A stretch of 14,278 nt of DNA from Bacteroidaceae bacterium (GTDB lineage Bacteria > Bacteroidota > Bacteroidia > Bacteroidales > Bacteroidaceae), in assembly GCA_017466965.1 (NCBI GenBank), contig JAFTTD010000150.1:1-14278 (forward strand), written 5' to 3'. The notes beneath the pieces were generated by a model. It saw only the letters and a program-made list of their open reading frames with translations, searched no databases and had not been told where the DNA came from. The translations under genes were made by a program, and so were the position numbers. Positions 1-7,008 of the stretch are shown one piece after another; positions within the stretch are counted from its first letter, which is position 1; each line of letters starts with the position of its first letter.

Positions 1-48
1 AAAACCATTTTTTGGCACGCCATTAGTTAAAAATCGCTTGAAAATCAT

Positions 49-56
49 TAACTTTG
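49..56 (+). promoter_or_regulatory. -7 promoter box of the helicase gene
   Basis: TAACTTTG matches the Bacteroidetes -7 consensus TAnnTTTG exactly. It would place transcription start near position 63 and leave an untranslated leader of about 50 bases before the TTG start. I see no good TTTG -33 box 19-21 bases upstream, so only the -7 half is convincing. Confidence 0.5.
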
Positions 57-114
57 CAACGAAATTAGGTGTATTATATACATCGTTGTATTCATTTTTA
101 TACATTTATATATT

Positions 115-1881
115 TTGAAAACATTTGAAGAATTGGGAGTCTGTGAAGAGATTCTCAGAGCTATTAAGGAAATGGGATACGAGAATCCGATGCCGGTTCA
201 GGAAGCAGTTATCCCATATTTATTGGGAAACAACAATGATGTCGTAGCACTTGCTCAGACTGGTACAGGAAAAACAGCCGCATACGGTTTGCCAGTTTTA
301 CAGAAAGTAGATATCAACAGTACCGACACTCAGGCCATCATCATCTCACCTACAAGAGAACTCTGTTTGCAGATTGCTGATGATTTGAAAGACTACTCCA
401 AATATATGGATGGGCTGCATGTGCTTGCCGTTTATGGTGGTGCAAGCATAGAGCCACAGATCCGTCAGCTCAAGAAGGGTGTTCAAGTGATTGTTGCCAC
501 ACCAGGACGTTTGGTTGACTTAATGGAACGTGGAGTTGCAAAACTCAACAAAGTAGAAAACGTAGTTCTCGACGAAGCTGACGAAATGCTTAACATGGGA
601 TTCTCTGAAAGCATTGACGCCATTCTTGCAGGTGTTCCTGAAAACAGAAACACATTGCTCTTCTCTGCAACCATGAGCAAGGAAATAGAGCGCATAAGCA
701 AGAACTATCTCCGCGACGCTAAAGAAATTGTTGTAGGTTCAAGAAATGAAGGTGCTGAAAAGGTGAACCACATCTACTACCTTGTTCAGGCAAGAGACAA
801 GTACAACGCTCTGAAGCGAGTTGCTGACTACTATCCTGAAATTTATGCCATCATCTTCTGCCGCACTCGTATGGAAACTCAGGAGATCGCTGACAAACTT
901 ATTCAGGACGGATACAACGCTGAATCTCTTCATGGCGAGCTTTCACAGGCTCAGCGTGACCTTACAATGCAGAAGTTCCGCCAGCACCGTGTTCAGCTTC
1001 TCGTCGCTACTGACGTTGCTGCACGTGGTCTTGATGTTGACAGTCTTACTCACGTTATAAACTACGGACTGCCAGATGACATTGAGAGCTATACACACCG
1101 AAGCGGACGTACAGGACGTGCAGGAAAAGCTGGTACAAGCATCTGCATCATCCACGTAAAGGAAAAAGTGAAAGTGCGCGCAATTGAAAAACAGATAGGA
1201 AAAGAATTCGTTGCCGGCACACTGCCTACAGGACAGCAAATATGCGAAAAGCAGCTTTATAAAGTAATAGACGACATTGAAAAGGTTGAAGTGATTGAAG
1301 ACGAGATTGCACCAGTCCTTCCTTCTATCTTCCGCAAGTTCGAACTTATGGAAAAGGAAGACATTATCAAGAGAATGGTATCAATGGAGTTCAACACTTT
1401 CCTAAACTATTACAAGAACGCACCTGAAATAGAAGTTCCGCAAGAAGGAAAGAAAAAGCGTGAACGCGGAGAAAGAGGAGAGAAGAAAGAGAGAGTAAGA
1501 AAGGCTGAGCCTGGATACAAACGACTCTTCATCAATCTTGGAAAAATGGACCACCTCCATGCACGCGAACTTATGGGACTCGTCAACAGACTATGCAAGG
1601 GCAAGCGCGTAGATTTCGGAAGAATAGACCTTATGAAGAACTTCTCATTCTTTGAGGTTCTTGAAACCAAGCAGACATTGTTATCTCAAGTCTCCGCAAT
1701 GAAGATTTCGACGGAAGAAAAATCAATATTGAAGTTACAAACAATTCTCAGGAATCAGGAAGCGGAAGTTCGTCAAAAAGAGAATCAGGCAGACGCAGAA
1801 GCGAACGCAGCAATGACTCTTACGAAAGAAAAAGCAGCAGAGAAAAAAAATCAAAGAAAGAAGATCCGTTTGCTAAAGTAA
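115..1881 (+). CDS. deaD: DEAD-box ATP-dependent RNA helicase (DeaD/CsdA type), tail frameshifted
   Basis: ATP-dependent RNA helicase, expected to unwind RNA duplexes during ribosome assembly and at low temperature. Visible motifs: Q-motif (residues about 4-30, ending PMPVQE), motif I AQTGTGKT 47-54, PTREL, TPGR, motif II DEAD 153-156, SAT 184-186, ATDVAARGLD, and motif VI HRSGRTGRAG 328-337. A lysine/arginine-rich linker (about 448-467) leads to a DbpA-type RNA-binding domain starting near residue 468. The start is TTG; no in-frame ATG lies upstream and family members begin at this residue, so TTG was kept. After FEVLETK (about residue 521) the reading frame departs from the family: the expected DGRKINIEV continuation is in the frame set by 1671. 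The uninterrupted frame gives 588 residues; the repaired gene would run to 2027 and give 637. The helicase core is intact, so activity is plausible even with the altered tail. Confidence 0.9.
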   Translation: MKTFEELGVCEEILRAIKEMGYENPMPVQEAVIPYLLGNNNDVVALAQTGTGKTAAYGLPVLQKVDINSTDTQAIIISPTRELCLQIADDLKDYSKYMDGLHVLAVYGGASIEPQIRQLKKGVQVIVATPGRLVDLMERGVAKLNKVENVVLDEADEMLNMGFSESIDAILAGVPENRNTLLFSATMSKEIERISKNYLRDAKEIVVGSRNEGAEKVNHIYYLVQARDKYNALKRVADYYPEIYAIIFCRTRMETQEIADKLIQDGYNAESLHGELSQAQRDLTMQKFRQHRVQLLVATDVAARGLDVDSLTHVINYGLPDDIESYTHRSGRTGRAGKAGTSICIIHVKEKVKVRAIEKQIGKEFVAGTLPTGQQICEKQLYKVIDDIEKVEVIEDEIAPVLPSIFRKFELMEKEDIIKRMVSMEFNTFLNYYKNAPEIEVPQEGKKKRERGERGEKKERVRKAEPGYKRLFINLGKMDHLHARELMGLVNRLCKGKRVDFGRIDLMKNFSFFEVLETKQTLLSQVSAMKISTEEKSILKLQTILRNQEAEVRQKENQADAEANAAMTLTKEKAAEKKNQRKKIRLLK

Positions 1882-2027
1882 GAAAGAAGGGACGTTCAGC
1901 AGCTGAAGAACGCCATTCAGACAAGAGTGAAAAAGGAAAACCTGAATGGGCTAAATTCTTTGAAGGACAAGTAATAGACACTCCGTTCTACAACGAATTC
2001 GCAAAGAAAAAGAAGAAAAAGAAATAA
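1671..2027 (+). other. Displaced C-terminal reading frame of the helicase
   Basis: Read in the frame beginning GCA at 1671, this stretch encodes ADIVISSLRNEDFDGRKINI and then a serine/arginine-rich and lysine-rich tail ending in FAKKKKKKK and TAA at 2025-2027. That is the expected end of the DbpA-type RNA-binding domain plus the basic tail of Bacteroidetes helicases. It joins the upstream frame if one base is restored around 1669-1672 (for example AAGGCAG instead of AAGCAG). It is not an independent gene and has no start of its own. Confidence 0.82.
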
Positions 2028-2051
2028 ATATAAGCAGGTAAAACATTATTC

Positions 2052-2097
2052 GAGGGTGTGTCAAAACGAAAATAAACTATCATTTTGTCATTCCCTC
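2052..2097 (+). terminator. Imperfect hairpin between helicase and argF'
   Basis: GAGGGTGTGTCAAAA at 2052-2066 faces TTTTGTCATTCCCTC at 2083-2097. The arms form a 15-base stem with two mismatches and one G-U pair around a 16-base loop, followed by an AT-rich stretch. It could end the helicase transcript or act in the argF' leader. There is no clean run of T, so termination is only a possibility. Confidence 0.4.
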
Positions 2098-2115
2098 ATT
2101 TATAATTTATAAAAT

Positions 2116-3078
2116 ATGAAAGTTTTTCAACACGTCAGTGATTTAGGCGACCTGAACAAAGCTCTTCAGGAAGCTTTTGAAATAAAGAAGGACCGATTCA
2201 AATACAATGAACTCGGAAAGAACAAGACTGCATTGCTCATATTCTTCAACAACAGCCTGCGTACACGACTCAGCACACAGAAAGCAGCCATGAACCTCGG
2301 CATGAACGTTATTGTTCTTGATGTAAACCAAGGAGCATGGAAACTTGAGACCGAACGCGGAGTGATTATGAACAGCGACAAGAGTGAACATTTGCTCGAA
2401 GCTATACCTGTCATGGGAAGCTATTGCGACATAATAGGCGTACGCTCCTTCGCTACATTCGAAAGCCGTAAGGATGACTATGAAGAAAAGATTCTTAACC
2501 AGTTCATAAAATACTCAGGACGTCCCGTATTCTTCATGGAAAGCGCAACAGTACATCCGCTGCAAAGCTTTGCCGACCTTATTACAATAGAAGAATACAA
2601 ACGCAGCCAGCGTCCGAAGGTGGTACTCACATGGGCACCGCATCCTAAGGCGCTTCCGCAAGCCGTACCTAATTCTTTCGCACAATGGATGAACGCTGCA
2701 GATGTTGATTTCGTAATAACTCACCCTCATGGCTACGAACTCGACCCTATGTTTGCCGGAAACGCACGAGTGGAATACGACCAGATGAAAGCTTTTGAAG
2801 GAGCTGACTTCATCTATGCAAAGAACTGGAGCTGTCCGGGAGTTACAAACCCCGATGATTACGGCAAGATACTTTCTACCGACATGGACTGGACTGTGAG
2901 CCAGCGACAAATGGCAGTAACAAACAACGCATTCTTCATGCACTGTCTGCCAGTGAGAAGAAACATGATTGTTACCGATGATGTTATTGAAGCACCTACA
3001 TCGCTTGTAATTCCTGAAGCTGCAAACCGAGAAATATCGGCTACAGTGGTTCTGAAACGAATGTTAGAATCACTTTGA
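2116..3078 (+). CDS. argF': N-succinyl-L-ornithine carbamoyltransferase (ArgF')
   Basis: Transfers the carbamoyl group of carbamoyl phosphate to N-succinylornithine, the Bacteroidetes variant of the arginine pathway. The 320-residue length fits the family. Visible motifs: SLRTR (47-51) for carbamoyl phosphate, HPLQSFAD beginning at His147, and HCLPVRR (276-282). Near residue 90 the sequence reads SDKSEHLLEAIP. This position is the known switch between acetyl- and succinylornithine specificity: Glu92 in Xanthomonas AOTCase, Pro90 in Bacteroides fragilis SOTCase. Here it is Ser90. Engineered Glu92-to-Ser AOTCase is reported to become a SOTCase, so succinylornithine is the predicted substrate. 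The gene appears to be its own transcription unit, with a hairpin on each side, and no other arg gene is nearby. The ATG start lies in an AT-rich leader without a Shine-Dalgarno sequence. Confidence 0.93.
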   Translation: MKVFQHVSDLGDLNKALQEAFEIKKDRFKYNELGKNKTALLIFFNNSLRTRLSTQKAAMNLGMNVIVLDVNQGAWKLETERGVIMNSDKSEHLLEAIPVMGSYCDIIGVRSFATFESRKDDYEEKILNQFIKYSGRPVFFMESATVHPLQSFADLITIEEYKRSQRPKVVLTWAPHPKALPQAVPNSFAQWMNAADVDFVITHPHGYELDPMFAGNARVEYDQMKAFEGADFIYAKNWSCPGVTNPDDYGKILSTDMDWTVSQRQMAVTNNAFFMHCLPVRRNMIVTDDVIEAPTSLVIPEAANREISATVVLKRMLESL

Positions 3079-3133
3079 TAATGAAGGAAAATAAAAATCC
3101 ACATAGTTATCAACAACCAGAATGAAAGTACTG

Positions 3134-3200
3134 CAACCGTTATCCTGATTATAACAAAACACTGATTTCAAGTGGAAAAACAAAGGATAACGGTTGTTTT
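3134..3200 (+). terminator. Terminator-like hairpin after argF'
   Basis: CAACCGTTATCCT (3134-3146) and AGGATAACGGTTG (3184-3196) form a perfect 13-bp stem with a 37-base loop, followed directly by TTTT. The stem and T run suit intrinsic termination of argF'; the long loop is unusual. Confidence 0.6.
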
Positions 3201-3281
3201 ATTTCTATAAATACTACATGAACAATTGACGTTATCAACATATATCTTCAATATCTACACCATCTAAAAAATATCTACAAA

Positions 3282-4532
3282 ATGCAAATAGCCATAATAG
3301 GAGCAGGGGCTGCAGGATTCTTCCTTGCCATCAATCTTAAAAAAATGATGCCAGAAGCTGAAATAACAATATACGAGAAGAGCAAAAGAGTGCTTGCCAA
3401 AGTTGAAATTTCAGGAGGAGGAAGATGTAATGTAACTAACTCATTCAATGGCATACGCGACCTGAAATACGCATATCCTCGCGGTGAAAAACTTATGATA
3501 AGGCTTTTCAAAGTGTTCAATCATCAGGATGCATACAGATGGTTTGAAGAAAACGGAGTTGACCTCGTCACACAAGATGACAACTGTGTGTTCCCTAAGT
3601 CGCAAGATTCACACAGCATCATAAACTGCTTCCTTTCACAGGCTTCAAAGATGAAAATAAACATCAGAAAAGAGTGTAAGGTAAGCATAGAAGACAATAC
3701 AGCAGAAACTGCTGACAACAGAATAACACTACGCGTAAAGACTGCATCGGGCAAAGAAGAAACAAAAACATATGATACAATAGCCATAACAACAGGCGGA
3801 AGTCCTAAAAAGGAAGGCCTGGAATGGATGGAAAGACTTGGACACAAAATAATACAGCCAGTACCTTCATTATTCACTTTCAACATCAAATGTCAATAAC
3901 TACGTGAACTTATGGGAACAGTTGTTGAAAACACCATAGCATCAATACCAGCAACTAAATTCCGCAGCCAGGGACCAACGCTTATAACACACTGGGGAAT
4001 GAGCGGACCGGCAATACTTAAACTCTCCTCATATTCCGCACGTTTCCTATATGAAAACAATTATAAGACAGACATTTCAATAAACTGGACAGGAATAGTC
4101 AACTCAGAACAGACAGCTGAAGAAATAACGAGAATTATAGAAGAAAACCCAAGTAAGAAAGTTTCATCAATAAGACCATACAACCTACCGTCAAGACTTT
4201 GGAACTACCTTATAGAAAAGACATCCATAGATGAAAACAAACGCTGGAATGAACTTGGAAAGAAAAATATAAACAAACTTATAAACACACTTGTCAACGA
4301 CATATATCATATAGACGGACGAAGCGCATTCAAAGAAGAATTCGTAACATGCGGAGGAATCAGTTTAGAATCAGTAAACAGCAACACACTTGAAAGCAAA
4401 AGCATACCAAATCTCTACTTTGCAGGCGAAGTACTTGATATTGATGCAATTACAGGCGGATTCAACTTTCAGGCAGCTTGGACAACAGCATATACAGTGG
4501 CAAAATCAATAAAAGAAAAACGCCAATCATAA
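3282..4532 (+). pseudogene. HI0933-family FAD-binding flavoprotein, interrupted by in-frame TAA
   Basis: NAD(P)/FAD-dependent oxidoreductase of the HI0933 (YhiN) family; the substrate is not known for the family. Reading through one stop gives 416 codons, a normal length. The first part (3282-3896) holds the Rossmann motif GAGAAG at residues 7-12, ISGGGRCNVTN, and TTGGSPK. The second part (from the ATG at 3912) holds THWGMSGPAIL and the C-terminal FAD motif GEVLDIDAITGGFNFQAAW. The two parts are in the same frame, separated only by TAA at 3897-3899 (codon 206), which falls inside the conserved NIK...LRELMGTVVEN stretch. One base change from CAA or GAA would explain it. Either half alone lacks part of the FAD fold, so the gene is probably inactive unless the stop is a sequence error. 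Two direct copies of AATATCTACA (3250-3259, 3270-3279) sit just before the start. Confidence 0.85.
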
Positions 4533-5069
4533 AAAATGCATACATACTTATCAACCATCATTGTTGAAAACAACACATAACAACATTCATAAGTATGTTA
4601 ATATGTTGTCAATACTTTTCAATAAATTCATCTTGCATTTTAAAGAAAAACATCTATACCAAAATAAAAAAATAACAACCAAATATAATTAGCATTATTT
4701 TCCAAATATCTTTTTACAGAGATTAACACAGATAATAACAGGTTTTTTTATTATAAAATATCTACATGGCAAGTTTTGAACATATTGTTGATAAAAACAA
4801 AAACACATCTGATTTACAATAAATTATACATAAAAAACATGTTCAAAACATTGTTGATGAATAAACACCTCTAAACAATAACTTAAAAAACAAATAAATC
4901 AGAAAAATCTTTTCTACAGTTTCGACAGCCTATTATTATTATCATATAAATTTAAAAATTAAAAAAGGATATATAAATAATAATAAGCGAAAAGGGTAGT
5001 AGGCATTATTGCGTCATGCAACTTTCAAAAAGAAACTGAACATAAGCCTTTGCAATGGAAAAGAAATAT
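4533..5069. other. Gene-free AT-rich intergenic stretch with inverted repeats
   Basis: I see no open reading frame with protein-family character in this stretch, which lies between the convergent flavoprotein and superoxide reductase genes. Close to the flavoprotein end, ACATACTTA (4542-4550) pairs with TAAGTATGT (4590-4598), enclosing a small hairpin TGTTG-AAAA-CAACA (4562-4575). Further on, TTTTGAACA (4774-4782) pairs with TGTTCAAAA (4840-4848). The remainder is A/T-rich sequence with scattered GTTGAT and TTATCAACA-like words. Confidence 0.55.
4928..5004. repeat. Nested inverted repeat in intergenic DNA
   Basis: GCCTA (4928-4932) followed at once by TTATTATTAT (4933-4942) pairs with ATAATAATAA (4977-4986) and, after a 13-base bulge, TAGGC (5000-5004). 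The arrangement could fold as RNA or form a cruciform. The A/T stem is low in complexity, so chance is a real alternative, but the GC-bearing outer arms argue against pure noise. Confidence 0.35.
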
Positions 5070-5129
5070 CAACGAGCCTGCATTTAAAAACAAACGAGCC
5101 CTCATTTATTATAAAACGCAGGCTCGTTG
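5070..5129 (-). terminator. Bidirectional terminator between convergent genes
   Basis: CAACGAGCCTGC (5070-5081) and GCAGGCTCGTTG (5118-5129) form a perfect 12-bp stem. Between them lies a second partial arm, AACGAGCC (5092-5099), which competes for the same right arm. On the minus strand this alternative gives AACGAGCC...GGCTCGTT followed by TGTTTTT, a good intrinsic terminator for the superoxide reductase gene. On the plus strand it could stop read-through from the flavoprotein gene. Confidence 0.6.
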
Positions 5130-5183
5130 TTCATTAAAAACTATAAGTAATCTGTCAGAGGTTTGTTTTTCATAAAAACTATA

Positions 5184-5585
5184 CTATCCTTTGCAGCAGC
5201 ATGAAGGATTATTCAGATCCTTTTTCCACAATCCATGCAAATTGCAGTATTCATATACAGCCACTGGTTTGTCATGACCAGTGCAAACGATAGCTTCAGG
5301 CTTGTCTTTCAGGTTCACATGCACACCGCCGTTTTCTGTTTCAACAAAAACGAACGAGATATGATGTTCTGGCAACATAGGATGCGGAACACTGCCCACT
5401 TCAATCTTCATCTTGCATTCATCAATGCATGTAACTTCAGGAATATGCTTTTCACCACTTGCATCAACAGTGTTAGGAACAAGCTCTTCCATTTTTTGGC
5501 CACAACATACCAAAGGTACACCAGAGTCAACTAATTTCTCTACTACATTACCACAATGAGCGCACTTATAAAATTTTACTGCCAT
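5184..5585 (-). CDS. dfx: Superoxide reductase (desulfoferrodoxin, two-iron type)
   Basis: Reduces superoxide to hydrogen peroxide without making oxygen, an oxidative-stress defence of anaerobes in the cytoplasm. The 133 residues hold both iron sites. An N-terminal desulforedoxin domain binds center I through Cys8, Cys11, Cys27 and Cys28. The neelaredoxin domain carries the center II ligands His47, His68, His74 (or His75), Cys114 and His117. The catalytic Glu-Lys pair is Glu45-Lys46 in EKHIPE. An unusual C-terminal tail ends SCCCKG, adding three cysteines beyond the known ligands; they might bind metal or be redox-active, which is speculation. It is a single-gene unit with its own promoter, a palindrome near the transcription start, and a terminator. 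Confidence 0.95.
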   Translation of the reverse strand: MAVKFYKCAHCGNVVEKLVDSGVPLVCCGQKMEELVPNTVDASGEKHIPEVTCIDECKMKIEVGSVPHPMLPEHHISFVFVETENGGVHVNLKDKPEAIVCTGHDKPVAVYEYCNLHGLWKKDLNNPSCCCKG

Positions 5586-5632
5586 AATTCATATAATTTA
5601 AAAGGTTCGTAATTCAATTTCTATAACACTTC

Positions 5633-5651
5633 ATGAACACTCTTTGTTCAT
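5633..5651. promoter_or_regulatory. Palindromic candidate operator for superoxide reductase
   Basis: ATGAACA-N5-TGTTCAT is a perfect 7-bp-arm palindrome just downstream of the predicted transcription start (near 5653) of the superoxide reductase gene. It suits a dimeric repressor or redox regulator, or it could fold as a leader hairpin. It does not match the PerR box I know, and no regulator gene is nearby. Confidence 0.45.
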
Positions 5652-5659
5652 TTCCACTG

Positions 5660-5691
5660 CAAATATACGTCAATGATTTTACAGTTGCAAA
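5660..5691 (-). promoter_or_regulatory. Promoter of superoxide reductase
   Basis: On the minus strand, TTTG (5691 to 5688) and TATATTTG (5667 to 5660) are separated by 20 bases. This matches the Bacteroidetes -33/-7 promoter exactly in both boxes and spacing. It is the best promoter in the window and implies a leader of about 65-70 bases. Confidence 0.75.
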
Positions 5692-5742
5692 TAGCTTTTT
5701 TCTATGAGCTTATTTATGAAAATAATGAGTCTTTTGTATTAT

Positions 5743-5776
5743 AAAAAAAGTCCCTGACAAATTATTTTGTTGGGAC
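5743..5776 (-). terminator. Intrinsic terminator of the ATPase/DUF4325 unit
   Basis: Read on the minus strand, GTCCC pairs with GGGAC, with an inner ACAAA/TTTGT stem and an ATAA loop, followed directly by seven T. It lies 54 bases past the DUF4325 stop codon and is a textbook intrinsic terminator. Confidence 0.8.
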
Positions 5777-5830
5777 AGAGAGAAAGAATAAAAAATTATA
5801 TTTGTAACCTAATGTGTGTTATTTTGAAAT

Positions 5831-6121
5831 TCATATAATAGTCATATGTCTTCGTCTTAGAGCTGTTAGTACACTTTCTGAAGCAATATGATTAAGTCCT
5901 CTGAAAGTAGTACGACTCTTTAATTCTGATAAAGGCATTATTAGTAACAATTTAGCAATGCATTCGTCAGCAAATGAATTGCTAACAACATTTACACCTG
6001 TAAAATCGAGTACAACACAATCGTTTTGTTCTATCAAAGGAAGTAAATGTTCACGTACACGTTTTCCCAAAGGACGTGTACCTAAATTTTCACCATATTC
6101 TCTAAAATTGAATGTTACCAT
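5831..6121 (-). CDS. STAS-like domain protein (DUF4325)
   Basis: Small 96-residue protein with the DUF4325 STAS-like signature: a hydrophobic strand CVVLDFTGV (35-43), then VVSNSFADECIAKLL (45-59) and a C-terminal FRGLNHIASESVLTALRRR. By analogy with anti-anti-sigma factors (SpoIIAA/RsbV), Ser47 or Ser49 in the SNSFADE loop sits where the phosphorylated serine lies, so this could be the switch partner of the kinase-like protein encoded just upstream. The stop is TGA at 5831-5833. Its start overlaps the end of the ATPase gene by seven bases, implying translational coupling. The biological role of this family is not established to my knowledge. Confidence 0.8.
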   Translation of the reverse strand: MVTFNFREYGENLGTRPLGKRVREHLLPLIEQNDCVVLDFTGVNVVSNSFADECIAKLLLIMPLSELKSRTTFRGLNHIASESVLTALRRRHMTII

Positions 6122-6768
6122 AATTCTTCTAATTCATTATCTTTTAAGAATGTTTCATTATATTGTGTCACTATATTAGTACGATTAGCAACAACTTCAG
6201 CAGGATTAATTTCTTTATTTGTATAAAGTTGCAAATAAACGATAGTACCTTGCCAAAAATCACTTTCTGTTATTAGTTCTGTGCCATTTTCTACAAGCAT
6301 TGAATGATCACCAGAACGGATTTCAAATTTTAATCCTGCATCGCGAGCAAGTAGTGATGTTGAATATAGACCAAATCCCATACCTTTTCCATCGGTTATA
6401 CTATCTTTTATACAAATTTTAAGTGCGTCTATTTCAGATATTTCAATGTATTTTTCATTTTCAGATAATGACGTTTTAATACCTATACCATCATCAGCAA
6501 CTAAAAAACTTAAAATATGTTTCGAAGGAACATACTGAGTAATCACAGTTCCCATTTCTTTTCCGGAATGAGTAAGAACATTATCCAACATTTCATAAAA
6601 ACAATAACTCATAGCTTGTAATACAGTTATTTCAATGTCTATATGTTGTGTAAGTACATTTATAACACGTTGAAAGACATTGTAAATATTTTTTTCATCA
6701 AAGACATCAATGGTTATGTCATAATTTGATGTAGAAAAATATTGTTTTATGAGTGTTGAAAGATTCAT
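6115..6768 (-). CDS. GHKL (histidine-kinase-like) ATPase
   Basis: 217-residue cytoplasmic protein with an ATP-binding Bergerat fold: N-box E59-x3-N63 in FYEMLDNVLTHS, G1 box DDGIGI (92-97), G2 box GKGMGFGLYS (127-136), and a closing GT at 174-175. No transmembrane segment, sensor domain, phosphoacceptor-histidine domain or receiver is visible, so it is not an ordinary sensor kinase. Residues 1-45 are a short unrecognised N-terminal region. Together with the overlapping STAS-like gene it resembles an RsbW/SpoIIAB-type anti-sigma kinase and its antagonist, but no sigma factor is next to it. The gene is clearly more AT-rich than its neighbours (32 G+C in 120 bases at 6361-6480, against 53 in 120 at 8641-8760), which suggests acquisition. 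Confidence 0.85.
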   Translation of the reverse strand: MNLSTLIKQYFSTSNYDITIDVFDEKNIYNVFQRVINVLTQHIDIEITVLQAMSYCFYEMLDNVLTHSGKEMGTVITQYVPSKHILSFLVADDGIGIKTSLSENEKYIEISEIDALKICIKDSITDGKGMGFGLYSTSLLARDAGLKFEIRSGDHSMLVENGTELITESDFWQGTIVYLQLYTNKEINPAEVVANRTNIVTQYNETFLKDNELEELW

Positions 6769-6798
6769 ATCAATTGTTTAACATGATATTTATTATTA

Positions 6799-6806
6799 CA
6801 AAGATA
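6799..6806 (-). promoter_or_regulatory. -7 promoter box of the ATPase/DUF4325 unit
   Basis: Minus-strand TATCTTTG (6806 to 6799) matches TAnnTTTG, 30 bases ahead of the ATPase start codon, giving a short leader of about 25 bases. The expected TTTG -33 box is not evident. Confidence 0.6.
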
Positions 6807-6970
6807 ATTATTTATTTTTAAACCTGTAACATAATGCTTATAAAGATGTTCTTTCATTTCTTTTATTTTTAATTACTTCAGCGCGGAAAAGTTTAATTCT
6901 TTATAATTCCTTCATCCTTGCTAACTTAAATAATTCTTATTGCAATAATGCTAAAGAGGTTGAAATTATG

Positions 6971-6978
6971 TATATTTG
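6971..6978 (+). promoter_or_regulatory. -7 promoter box of the S9 peptidase gene
   Basis: TATATTTG fits TAnnTTTG and lies 30 bases before the chosen ATG at 7009. It overlaps the TTG at 6976, which argues that this TTG is not a start codon. The -33 box is weak. Confidence 0.55.
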
Positions 6979-7008
6979 CAGAATAAATATGATAAAAGTA
7001 TAAATGTA

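Noticed and set aside
1660..1680. Programmed -1 frameshift in the helicase
   Set aside because: No X-XXY-YYZ heptamer at the shift point (sequence ACCAAGCAG) and no clear stimulatory hairpin just downstream. A missing base is simpler.
2052..2066. GAGGGTGTGTCAAAA as the end of an insertion sequence
   Set aside because: Its partner is only 17 bases away, with no transposase or target duplication, so it is a local hairpin.
2515..2943. Long minus-strand open frames opposite argF', mscS and other genes
   Set aside because: They are opposite strongly conserved genes and their translations show no family motif, so they are shadows of the real frames.
3107..4794. TTATCAACA words (3107-3115, 3232-3240, reverse 4786-4794) as DnaA boxes or an origin
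   Set aside because: Each differs from TTATCCACA at one base. They are widely spaced, and there is no dnaA, gyrB or typical origin gene context.
5797..5804. Plus-strand TATATTTG as an antisense promoter into the DUF4325 gene
   Set aside because: The -7 box matches, but there is no TTTG box at 19-21 bases upstream and no gene on that strand. AT-rich DNA yields such boxes by chance.
6976..7008. TTG at 6976 as start of the S9 peptidase
   Set aside because: It lies inside the TATATTTG promoter box and would place eleven polar residues before a perfect signal peptide that starts at ATG 7009.
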